Below, in pieces: positions 45,103-51,901 of a stretch of DNA of 64,000 nucleotides (position 1 is the first letter of the stretch; every line of letters starts with the position of its first letter). The position numbers and the translations under genes were made by a program. The notes under the pieces were generated by a model that saw only the letters and a program-made list of their open reading frames with translations, was not told the DNA's origin and ran no database searches. The stretch lies in assembly GCF_004010325.2 (NCBI RefSeq), contig NZ_SADR02000002.1:186001-250000 (forward strand), read 5' to 3'. This DNA comes from Mesorhizobium sp. M00.F.Ca.ET.216.01.1.1. Lineage in GTDB: Bacteria; Pseudomonadota; Alphaproteobacteria; Rhizobiales; Rhizobiaceae.

Positions 45103-45291
45103 CTAATGATGCGGCATAGGCAGCGTCCCTGGCGAGCCCGGCTTGTCTGGACCGCGCGGCAGTGCTGCTCCTGCCGGCCCTTGTTCGTAGCGGACGCCGG
45201 GGAAGATGATCACCGCCGCCGGTGTGCCGGTGTTTTGACTTGCTCGATTGGTTGCCGCCACTCGCGGCACGAAAGACAGTACCATGCCCAT
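45103..45291 (-). CDS. Small hypothetical protein (62 aa)
   Basis: A short frame starting MGMVLSFVPRVAATNRASQN, then GTPAAVIIFPGVRYEQGPAG and a Pro/Gly-rich tail. Small rhizobial proteins with a similar VIIFPGVRYE core are familiar to me, which supports coding. ATG 45291 has an AGAGGA site 11 bases upstream; the frame extends 12 codons further. No signal peptide, no known domain. Confidence is moderate because length alone does not distinguish it from chance in this GC-rich DNA. Confidence 0.5.
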   Translation of the reverse strand: MGMVLSFVPRVAATNRASQNTGTPAAVIIFPGVRYEQGPAGAALPRGPDKPGSPGTLPMPHH

Positions 45292-45364
45292 GGTTCGCGT
45301 ATTCCTCTCGGTTGCCCCGGAGCACAACGCAACGCCTCCAAATGTGATTAAGGCCGGCAGAGGG

Positions 45365-45394
45365 TTAACGGAGCGCTAACGGATCGCCGCTAAC
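45365..45394. promoter_or_regulatory. CtrA-like TTAAC motifs upstream of the DUF2336 gene
   Basis: TTAACGGAGCGCTAAC (45365-45380) approximates the CtrA half-site pair (TTAA, seven bases, TTAA) with one mismatch, and another CTAAC follows at 45390-45394. It may be a cell-cycle regulated promoter. Weak by itself. Confidence 0.35.
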
Positions 45395-45410
45395 TTGATC
45401 TTTGTTCTAA

Positions 45411-45428
45411 GGTCAGGACGTCCTGACC
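45411..45428. promoter_or_regulatory. 18-bp perfect palindrome, candidate operator
   Basis: GGTCAGGACGTCCTGACC is an uninterrupted perfect palindrome with no loop, as expected for a dimeric DNA-binding protein rather than an RNA hairpin. It lies 57-74 bases before the proposed start of the DUF2336 gene and just after the TTAAC motifs. Confidence 0.55.
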
Positions 45429-45484
45429 CGAGACAGACGGTTGACCGGCACAGTCCGGGTCGAGCGTGGTCGAGATCGTGTCGA

Positions 45485-46525
45485 GTGTCGGGCGTATCCT
45501 TCGTGTCAGCTTCGGATTTCAGGCAAATCGCTATACGGGCCGAATCGGGAAAGGCCGAAAGGCTTTTCCGCGCCGCGGTGTCGGCGTTCTGTTCGCTGAC
45601 CCGCCCATCGCGCCGCGAGATCGCCCAGCTCGAGGACCTCACGCTGCCGCTGTTCGACAATGTGTCGGTCGAATCGCGCCGTTACGTCGCCGCCGCGCTT
45701 TCCGAATGTGAATATGCGCCAGCCGCACTGGTGCGGCGGCTTTGTGGGGAACCGGTCGAGATCGCCGCGCCATTGCTCATCCGCTCGCGTGCGTTGAGCG
45801 ACATCGATCTCATTGCGCTGATCGGGCGTCACGGCCTGCCGCACGCGCGCACCATTGCCCGCCGCAAGGATTTGAACCCGACCATATCAGACCTGATCAG
45901 GGCGCTTGAAAAGCCAACCCTGGTGCGGGTGCGACGGCCGGAGGAGGTCGCCAAGGCAGCGCTTGAAATCGTCGAACCTGCTTTGATCGACACTGGCAGG
46001 CAACAGGCAGCCGGCATTGCGGCCGAGAATGCACGCCGCCGGCTGCAGTCGATGATGCGGCCCGACGCAACGAGCGCGGGCTCGAGCGTCAATCCGTTCG
46101 TCGGCCTGGCAACCTTCGCCAAGCTGCGCGAGACCGCGCTTACCGGCAACGCTGCCTTCTTCCAGACAGCACTCGCCGACGCGCTCGACATCGATTTTTC
46201 GACCGCGCGGTCGCTGACCGAAGCCTCGAGCTATGCCTCGCTGCTTGCCGCCTTGCGGGCACTCGACCTCAGCGAGGACAGGGCCTTCCTGATCACGGTC
46301 GCCGTCTATCCGACCGAGTTTCCACACCCGCAGGCGATCCGCCTCTTTCTCGACCGCTACCGCCTGCTGCATCGCGACGCGGCACTCGACAAGGTCCGCG
46401 CCTGGAAGGCCGAGACATTGTCCAGGGCAGTTCGCGGCAACGGCCACAGCGCTGCAAATGCTGGCAAACACCAGGCATCGAACAGCGACAATGTTGCCGG
46501 AGATGCCAATCTCAAGGCGTCTTGA
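45485..46525 (+). CDS. DUF2336 protein
   Basis: A protein of about 346 residues, all helical: FRQIAIRAESGKAERLFRAA, RREIAQLEDLTLPLFDNVSV, RYVAAALSECEYAPAALVRR and ALSDIDLIALIGRHGLPHAR. This is the DUF2336 pattern of HEAT-like repeats found in alphaproteobacteria. The remaining half (SVNPFVGLATFAKLRETALT and after) is less conserved. The start is uncertain; I prefer GTG 45485, with GTG 45503 and TTG 45395 as alternatives. It ends 14 bases inside the convergent DUF1491 gene. No enzymatic motif is seen; a regulatory or scaffold role is possible. Confidence 0.8.
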   Translation: MSGVSFVSASDFRQIAIRAESGKAERLFRAAVSAFCSLTRPSRREIAQLEDLTLPLFDNVSVESRRYVAAALSECEYAPAALVRRLCGEPVEIAAPLLIRSRALSDIDLIALIGRHGLPHARTIARRKDLNPTISDLIRALEKPTLVRVRRPEEVAKAALEIVEPALIDTGRQQAAGIAAENARRRLQSMMRPDATSAGSSVNPFVGLATFAKLRETALTGNAAFFQTALADALDIDFSTARSLTEASSYASLLAALRALDLSEDRAFLITVAVYPTEFPHPQAIRLFLDRYRLLHRDAALDKVRAWKAETLSRAVRGNGHSAANAGKHQASNSDNVAGDANLKAS

Positions 46526-46859
46526 CGGAAATAAGCTCCTCGACTGGAACGGCGCCGGCCTCGATTTCGACCACCCAGATGTCGGGATCGAATTTCTTCT
46601 CCCGTTCCAGCCTGGCGTCGAGCACAGCAGCATCGTCGCCGGCAGCGAGCAGGCTGAAAAACCGGTCGTCGGGCCTGGCCGAATCGTAGCTCGTCTGCGG
46701 CGCCGGTCCAAACAGGGAGATCTCGCCCAGCCTGCCACGCGCCAGCACGAAGACGGCACCGGCCTCGGCTGCGCCGCGCTTGACCACGGCGGCAAAGCCG
46801 CCGGCACCGAAAACCCGGCGCAACAGGACCGACACCCACAGATCGGTGGTTATGCGCAT
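46512..46859 (-). CDS. DUF1491 protein
   Basis: A 115-residue protein: MRITTDLWVSVLLRRVFGAG, AVVKRGAAEAGAVFVLARGR, ISLFGPAPQTSY, FDPDIWVVEIE. This is the DUF1491 pattern, a small family nearly confined to alphaproteobacteria with no assigned function. No signal peptide or membrane segment. It is convergent and overlaps the end of the DUF2336 gene. Downstream of the peptidoglycan-binding and kinase genes on the same strand, it may be in their operon (73-base gap). Confidence 0.85.
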   Translation of the reverse strand: MRITTDLWVSVLLRRVFGAGGFAAVVKRGAAEAGAVFVLARGRLGEISLFGPAPQTSYDSARPDDRFFSLLAAGDDAAVLDARLEREKKFDPDIWVVEIEAGAVPVEELISVKTP

Positions 46860-46932
46860 GGCAGCACCCTGGACAACATCCAGACGGTACTTAATGAGAT
46901 TTCTGCCCGTGTGCGAGCGGTCGTTTCGATCG

Positions 46933-47709
46933 TCAGTTGGTCAGGCCAATCTCGCGCATCTTGACGTAGACGACCTCGTCGGGCTCGCCGGTCTCGGGCA
47001 AACCGAACAGCGACTGGAATTCCTTGATCGCGGCCTTGGTGCGGGCGCCGACGACGCCGTCGAGCTGCATGTCGTCATTGCCGAAAGCCTTCAACCCGGC
47101 CTGGATCTTGACGATGCGGGCGTCGGGCGCCTGGGTCGGCGCATTTGCCGGCACAGACGCGGGTATGACAGCCGGAACAGCGACCGGCTCAGCCGGCCGC
47201 GGCACGGGATGCGGCACCGCCGCCGTGGTCGGCGTGGCGCCAAGCTGGTCAAGCAGCACGCTGTCGATCTCGCCTGAAGCGTTGAGCCCGACCTTCTGCT
47301 GATAGGTCTGGATGGCCTTGCGCGTGTTGGGGCCGGTAATCCCGTCGACCGTACCGGAATAGAAATCGAGGTCCTTCAATATGCCCTGGACCTGCTCGAC
47401 GACAGGATCGCTCTTGACCGGCGCCGGGGCCTGGCCCGGCCGCACGATGTTGATAGTGGTTTCGGGCTCGTCGGTATCCGCCCGGGGAAAGCCCTCGATG
47501 CTCCGGGTGGCGAAGAAGGCGCCAGCGTGCGGAAAGGGCTGATACCACAGAGCATTGGCCGAAACGTAGAACAGCGTGACCAGGAAGGCGGTCGAGCCGC
47601 CGACCAGCACCGGATTGCGCGAGATCAGGCTGCCGAGAGCCATCGCTCCGTCCTCGAAGGCATTGCTGCGGCGCTTGACCGCCTTAGGCTGTTTTGCGGA
47701 GCGAGCCAT
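46933..47709 (-). CDS. Membrane-anchored peptidoglycan-binding protein (two PG_binding_1 domains)
   Basis: A 258-residue protein: cytoplasmic N-terminus, membrane segment about 33-52 (PVLVGGSTAFLVTLFYVSAN), then two peptidoglycan-binding repeats, first about 105-155 (VQGILKDLDFYSGTVDGITG, NTRKAIQTYQQKVGL) and second about 205-255 (IQAGLKAFGNDDMQLDGVVG, RTKAAIKEFQSLFGLP), joined by a Pro/Ala/Val linker. It should tether to the cell wall in the periplasm. It begins 26 bases inside the end of the upstream kinase gene, so the two are coupled, linking a cell-cycle-type kinase to the wall. Confidence 0.9.
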   Translation of the reverse strand: MARSAKQPKAVKRRSNAFEDGAMALGSLISRNPVLVGGSTAFLVTLFYVSANALWYQPFPHAGAFFATRSIEGFPRADTDEPETTINIVRPGQAPAPVKSDPVVEQVQGILKDLDFYSGTVDGITGPNTRKAIQTYQQKVGLNASGEIDSVLLDQLGATPTTAAVPHPVPRPAEPVAVPAVIPASVPANAPTQAPDARIVKIQAGLKAFGNDDMQLDGVVGARTKAAIKEFQSLFGLPETGEPDEVVYVKMREIGLTN

Positions 47710-49447
47710 TCCTGTCCCCTTTCGCGTCCCCCCTCGTCCTGGCCGCAGGCATCGGCAGCACGCCGGCCTTTTCCGTTGAACGTTTCTTCGGTCCGTTCAC
47801 CGGAAAGCTGATCGTTACCGTGGTGCCCTCGCCCGGCATGCTCTCGATCGACATCGTGCCCTCGTGCAACGCCACCAGGCCCTTGACCAGCGACAGGCCG
47901 AGCCCGGTTCCCTCGAATCGGCGCGTATAGTCGTTCTGGATCTGCATGAACGGCTTGCCGAGATTGGCGAAATCTTCCTCGGCAATACCGATGCCGGTGT
48001 CCCTGACCCAAAAATGCAGGTGCGAACCGATGCGCTTGGCGCCGACGACGACGTTGCCGCCATCGGGCGTGAACTTGATCGCGTTGGAGACGAGGTTGAT
48101 GAGGATCTGCTGCACGGCACGGCGATCGGCATTGATTTCGCCGGCGTCCGGCGCAATCTGCGTCTGCAGAACGATGTCCTTGGCCTCGGCCTGCAGCCGC
48201 ATCATCGACCGGCACATTTCGACCGCTTCCTCGAAACGGAACGGTTCCGGCTCGGTCGCGTAGGCGCCGGCCTCGATCCGCGACACGTCGAGTATCGAGG
48301 TGACGACGGCAAGCAGATGCTGGCCGGAGTCCTTGACCAGGCCGACATACTCCTTCTGACGCGGGTCCTTGAAGGCGCCGAACATCTCATGCAGCAGCAT
48401 GTCGGAAAAACCGATGATGGCGTTGAGCGGCGTGCGAAGCTCGTGGCTAACCACCGCCAGGAACCGCCCTTTCGCCACCTCGGCGGAGGTGGCCGCCTCG
48501 TTGGCAGTGGCCAGCTCTTGGCGCAGTGCGGCGACCTCGTCGTTTTCGCGCAGCACGAGCGTGAATACATCCTGCTGCTCGCCCCGCATCAGCTCGAGGC
48601 AGAATGGCCGATAATTGTCGGCCGTCGAGCCGGCACCGTTCTGCGGCAGCCGGACGCGAAGATCGAGCCGGCGCGCCAGCGCGCCGTCCCGCATGTCGGC
48701 CAGCGCGCTGAGATAGGCGACGCGATCGGACAGGTGGACACGATCGAACAGGCCGGTGCCGAAAAGCAGCTCCGGCGGAAGCTTCAGGATGGTGCGCGCC
48801 TTTGCCGACGCATCCAGAACCTCGCCATGCCTGGCGACGCGCAGGACAACTGCATCGATCATGTCTTCGAGCCGGTCGCCGGCGAGCGGAGCAGGCTGTG
48901 CGTCCGCCGGGCCGCCAAGTGCCGTGACACGTGGAATCACTGTAGACGCCCAGGCCAGCGGCAGCAGCCAGTGCCACGCGGCGATTTCCGCCGGGCCGAG
49001 TGGCAAGACAGAGCCGGCAAAGGGTTGCAACAGGATCGCCGCGAGTGCGGATACGGCACCCCACAGTGCCGCGCGCCGGGATGCGCCGATCCACCAGGCT
49101 TCGAATGGCAATGCCGCGGCAAGCAAGGCAACCGGCGAGGCCAGGCCTCCGGCCGCCGCAATGACGCCGGCAAGGGCGAGGCCACCCATCGCCAGGGCGA
49201 CCTGGGCGGCCAGCGTCATCCTGCCCGATGCCGCTACCAGCAGGGCGGCAAACCAGCAAAGGCCAAAGGCGGCGAAGATGGTCGCGACCGTGACGGCAGC
49301 ACCCAGACCTGACGTGACCAGCGTCACAGCAGCGCCGGCAGCGAAGAACGGAGCCGCCAGCATGACGCCGATGAACCGGCGCTGGCGCGAGCGGGCGTCC
49401 TGCCCGGTGATGGCTGGATGAACCATACGTTCGCAGCCGGCAGCCAT
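47684..49447 (-). CDS. Multi-spanning sensor histidine kinase, DivJ/PleC-family type
   Basis: A kinase of about 587 residues: five or six N-terminal membrane segments (about 25-180), a PAS-like region about 195-310 (DAVVLRVARHGEVLDASAKA), coiled coil, HisKA (VSHELRTPLNAIIGFSDMLL, then FGAFKDPRQKEYVGLVKDSG and SILDVSRIEAG), and HATPase (NLVSNAIKFTPDGG, DTGIGIAEED, GTGLGLSLVK). The multi-spanning N-terminus and the HisKA extension fit the DivJ type among DivK partners, but I cannot exclude another family member. The start is uncertain: ATG 49447 or 49426; an upstream TTG at 49489 is less likely. Coupled to the downstream peptidoglycan-binding gene. Confidence 0.85.
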   Translation of the reverse strand: MAAGCERMVHPAITGQDARSRQRRFIGVMLAAPFFAAGAAVTLVTSGLGAAVTVATIFAAFGLCWFAALLVAASGRMTLAAQVALAMGGLALAGVIAAAGGLASPVALLAAALPFEAWWIGASRRAALWGAVSALAAILLQPFAGSVLPLGPAEIAAWHWLLPLAWASTVIPRVTALGGPADAQPAPLAGDRLEDMIDAVVLRVARHGEVLDASAKARTILKLPPELLFGTGLFDRVHLSDRVAYLSALADMRDGALARRLDLRVRLPQNGAGSTADNYRPFCLELMRGEQQDVFTLVLRENDEVAALRQELATANEAATSAEVAKGRFLAVVSHELRTPLNAIIGFSDMLLHEMFGAFKDPRQKEYVGLVKDSGQHLLAVVTSILDVSRIEAGAYATEPEPFRFEEAVEMCRSMMRLQAEAKDIVLQTQIAPDAGEINADRRAVQQILINLVSNAIKFTPDGGNVVVGAKRIGSHLHFWVRDTGIGIAEEDFANLGKPFMQIQNDYTRRFEGTGLGLSLVKGLVALHEGTMSIESMPGEGTTVTISFPVNGPKKRSTEKAGVLPMPAARTRGDAKGDRNGSLRKTA

Positions 49448-49955
49448 CGCGCCAGGCAATTCAACGTATCTGGCCGTAATTGAACTCAACGCACTCGCAC
49501 CCGGTCGTGACTGCCCTGCTTTGCAGGTCGCTTTTATTGATTTGAAATTCGCATCCAGCGTTTAAGGAATGGATAAGGCCCGGCCGGCCAGCGCCGGACC
49601 TGCGGCAAATATCGGAGCGCCGGCGCAGGAAAGCTCCGGCATTTGCAGCCATAGTAAACGGAGCGTTATCCGCGTGGGGCGCCATTGCGCTTGCGAGCAA
49701 GAAGGCCGGCGTGCCATGATTTTCTGGAATAGCATTGAAAACCAACCAGATAGATGGTTACCGAGTGCTTAAGCAAATCAAAGGCATTCGAAGCAAATCG
49801 ATTGCAAAACGGTTCGTTTCGAATTTGCCTAAAATTTGAGGAAAATTCTCACTTACCGGGCAAGCCGTCCTTTGCGCGTCTGTGCCACTATCGTGCCCAT
49901 AAAAGAGGTCATGCCGATGGATGCATGATCCGGTCACGGACGAGAGGGCATTGAG
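49448..49955. other. 508-base intergenic region between divergent genes
   Basis: No convincing gene. The right part (about 49730-49870) is A/T-rich and holds the direct repeat AAGCAAATC at 49773 and again near 49793, and CCTAAAATTTGAGG near 49828. The left part is GC-rich with short inverted repeats. It should contain promoters for the kinase (minus) and the DUF5330 gene (plus). Confidence 0.5.
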
Positions 49956-50309
49956 ATGAGCTTTCTTATAAGAGCAGCGTTCTGGTTTTCGCTGGTGCTT
50001 CTGGCGCTGCCGCTGAATGTCGGCCCCGACGAGGCAGGCCACCAGAGCGTCGGGCCGATCCAGGCCTTGTTTGCGGCGCGCGAAGCGGTCGGCGACATCG
50101 CCGGCATTTGCGAGCGCAAGCCCGATGTCTGCGAGACCGGTAAGTCGGCAATGCACACGATCACCGCCCGGGCCAAGGAGACCGCCAAGATCGCGGCCGC
50201 CATGCTTGACGACAAGACAGCGGCTGAGCCCGACGTCTCGGTTTCCACCGGCAGCGTGCCCAAGGAAATCGTCCTGCCTGCGAAAGTCGACGTGCCGGCG
50301 CAAAACTGA
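49956..50309 (+). CDS. DUF5330 protein
   Basis: A 117-residue exported or anchored protein: hydrophobic N-terminus (about 3-22, FLIRAAFWFSLVLLALPLNV), then QSVGPIQALFAAREAVGDIA, GICERKPDVCETGKSAMHTI (two cysteines, possible disulphide) and TARAKETAKIAAAMLDDKTA. This matches DUF5330, a family of Rhizobiales. Function unknown. A GAGAGGG sequence precedes ATG 49956. Single gene followed by sufE on the same strand 127 bases later. Confidence 0.8.
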   Translation: MSFLIRAAFWFSLVLLALPLNVGPDEAGHQSVGPIQALFAAREAVGDIAGICERKPDVCETGKSAMHTITARAKETAKIAAAMLDDKTAAEPDVSVSTGSVPKEIVLPAKVDVPAQN

Positions 50310-50436
50310 GATAGCGTATTGAGACCCTTCAGCCGTATTATTGGCTACACCGCAGGTCCGTCCGACCTCTCGACGCCTGCGGTGTTTTTCCTCTTTTTCC
50401 GTGACGTGGGAGCCTCTGGTGACTATATCCGGGGTT

Positions 50437-50865
50437 ATGAGCACGACGATCCAGACGATCCGCGATGATTTCTCGCTCCTCGACGAGTGGGAAGACCGCT
50501 ATCGCTATGTGATTGAGCTGGGCGAGGGCCTGCCGCCGTTTCCCGACGAAGGACGCAACCCCGCCAACAAGGTGGCCGGCTGCGTCAGCCAGGTCTGGCT
50601 GATAACCGAATATGGACCGGGCGCGGACCCGGTCGTCACCTTCCAGGGCGATTCGGACGCCCATATCGTGCGCGGCCTCGTCGCCATCATGTTGGCGCTG
50701 TTTTCGGGACGGCCGGCCAGCGCGATCCAGGAAACCGACGCTGAAGCCACGCTGAAGGTGCTCGGCCTCGACGAACACCTTTCGCCGCAACGCGCCAATG
50801 GTCTTCGCTCGATGGTCAAGCGTATCAAGCGCGACGCCGAAGTTGCGCTGAAGCAGACCGCCTGA
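50437..50865 (+). CDS. sufE: SufE-family cysteine-desulfurase activator
   Basis: A 142-residue cytoplasmic protein: IRDDFSLLDEWEDRYRYVIE, PPFPDEGRNPANKVAGCVSQ (sulfur-accepting Cys in VAGCVSQVW), FQGDSDAHIVRGLVAIMLAL and LDEHLSPQRANGLRSMVKRI. SufE takes sulfane sulfur from SufS for Fe-S cluster assembly. ATG 50437 starts the conserved part; the frame runs 32 codons further upstream. It stands apart from the main suf operon, which is common for rhizobial sufE copies. The following hairpin at 50890-50920 belongs to the opposite-strand mucR. Confidence 0.93.
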   Translation: MSTTIQTIRDDFSLLDEWEDRYRYVIELGEGLPPFPDEGRNPANKVAGCVSQVWLITEYGPGADPVVTFQGDSDAHIVRGLVAIMLALFSGRPASAIQETDAEATLKVLGLDEHLSPQRANGLRSMVKRIKRDAEVALKQTA

Positions 50866-50889
50866 GCGGGCAGTCGAACCCCACCTGCA

Positions 50890-50920
50890 AGGCAAAACGG
50901 CGCCCGCAGGCGCCGTCGAA
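50890..50920 (-). terminator. Intrinsic terminator of mucR
   Basis: ACGGCGCC (50897-50904) and GGCGCCGT (50909-50916) form a perfect 8-bp stem with a four-base loop. Read on the minus strand it is followed by TTTT, so it terminates the mucR transcript about 30 bases after its stop. Confidence 0.85.
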
Positions 50921-50946
50921 TGTCGAACCCGGGAGTTAAGCCGGTA

Positions 50947-51372
50947 TCAGCGGCCCTTGCGCTTGCGGCCGAGACCCATCTTCTTGGCAAGCTGAGAACG
51001 GGCAGCTGCGTAGTTGGGAGCCACCATCGGATAGCTTGCGTCCAGGTTCCATTTTTCACGGTATTCGTCCGGCGTCAGACCATAGTGGGTCATCAAATGA
51101 CGCTTGAGCGACTTGAACTTCTTGCCGTCCTCAAGACAGACGATGTAGTCGTCATGGACAGAGCGTTTCGGGTTTACCGCTGGCTTCTGCTTGTCGGCAG
51201 GAGGTTGTTCGGCGGCCCCGCCCACGCGCCCGAGAGCGGCATGGACGTCGGCGATAAGGTTCGGCAGTTCGCCGACCGGAACCGGATTGTTGCTGACATA
51301 GGCGGCCACCACATCGGCGGTCAACTCGATTAGTGCATCACTATTTCTGGAAGGTGTTTCGACGATATCCAT
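50947..51372 (-). CDS. mucR: MucR/Ros-family transcriptional regulator
   Basis: A 141-residue regulator: N-terminal oligomerisation part ([40 protein letters not shown]), linker [10 protein letters not shown], and the prokaryotic zinc-finger domain [20 protein letters not shown] with [20 protein letters not shown] and a basic end. The second metal-ligand cysteine of Ros (CLxCG) is Asp here; characterised Ros homologues include Cys-Asp-His-His and zinc-free forms, so the fold should still hold. MucR controls exopolysaccharide, motility and symbiosis genes by binding AT-rich DNA. ATG 51372 fits the family N-terminus; ATG 51444 has the better ribosome site and would add 24 residues. Confidence 0.92.
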   Translation of the reverse strand: MDIVETPSRNSDALIELTADVVAAYVSNNPVPVGELPNLIADVHAALGRVGGAAEQPPADKQKPAVNPKRSVHDDYIVCLEDGKKFKSLKRHLMTHYGLTPDEYREKWNLDASYPMVAPNYAAARSQLAKKMGLGRKRKGR

Positions 51373-51456
51373 GGTGTTCAGGCCCCAACGAGAGTTGTTT
51401 GTGTCTGCGCCCTTTTTGCTAGGTCGGGCATCGCGCAAATTCATACAGGAAAGCAC

Positions 51457-51901
51457 CTCTGAGATTCGCGTCGCGATATCTTAATGGGCCCGACAGCCAA
51501 GTAAGTCAATTCGCTTCTTGCGCTATATTAAACGATATTAATCAAAGATTCCGCTTTCAGCTTCACTCTTTCGTGCGTTGTGTAACTTAACGATATTTTC
51601 TGGTCAGACCAGGAGCGGCTGACGCCAGGCGAGGCAGCCATTACATCGGTGATGATCGGCAAGATAGATTTCAATGCTTGGATATGATGGCGTCGTTACA
51701 GGCTAGCCGATTGCCACATCCAGCAAAATCACAAGTTGTGAAACGTTACTATTGCTCGTGAGCAGACGGACCACAGCAGCGGCATTTGGACCATTCAATA
51801 TGGAGTGATGTATTTTCCGCAGACCCAGCCGACGTCCGCCTTGAACCCGCACCGATCGGCGTGTTCATTCACCATTCCAGATTCTTCCACAGCGAGACGC
51901 A
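51457..51901. promoter_or_regulatory. AT-rich mucR upstream region with repeated AACGATATT motif
   Basis: About 445 bases without a gene. AACGATATT occurs at 51531-51539 and again at 51589-51597, with GATATCTTAA at 51475-51484 and CTATATTA at 51522. AT-rich clusters with TpA steps suit MucR binding, so autoregulation is plausible. The right part (51700-51901) should hold the promoter of the oligopeptidase gene; nothing else is recognised. Confidence 0.5.

Noticed and set aside
49569..49772. A 67-codon plus-strand frame in the gap before the DUF5330 gene
   Set aside because: No ribosome site, no hydrophobic or domain pattern, and composition like surrounding non-coding DNA.
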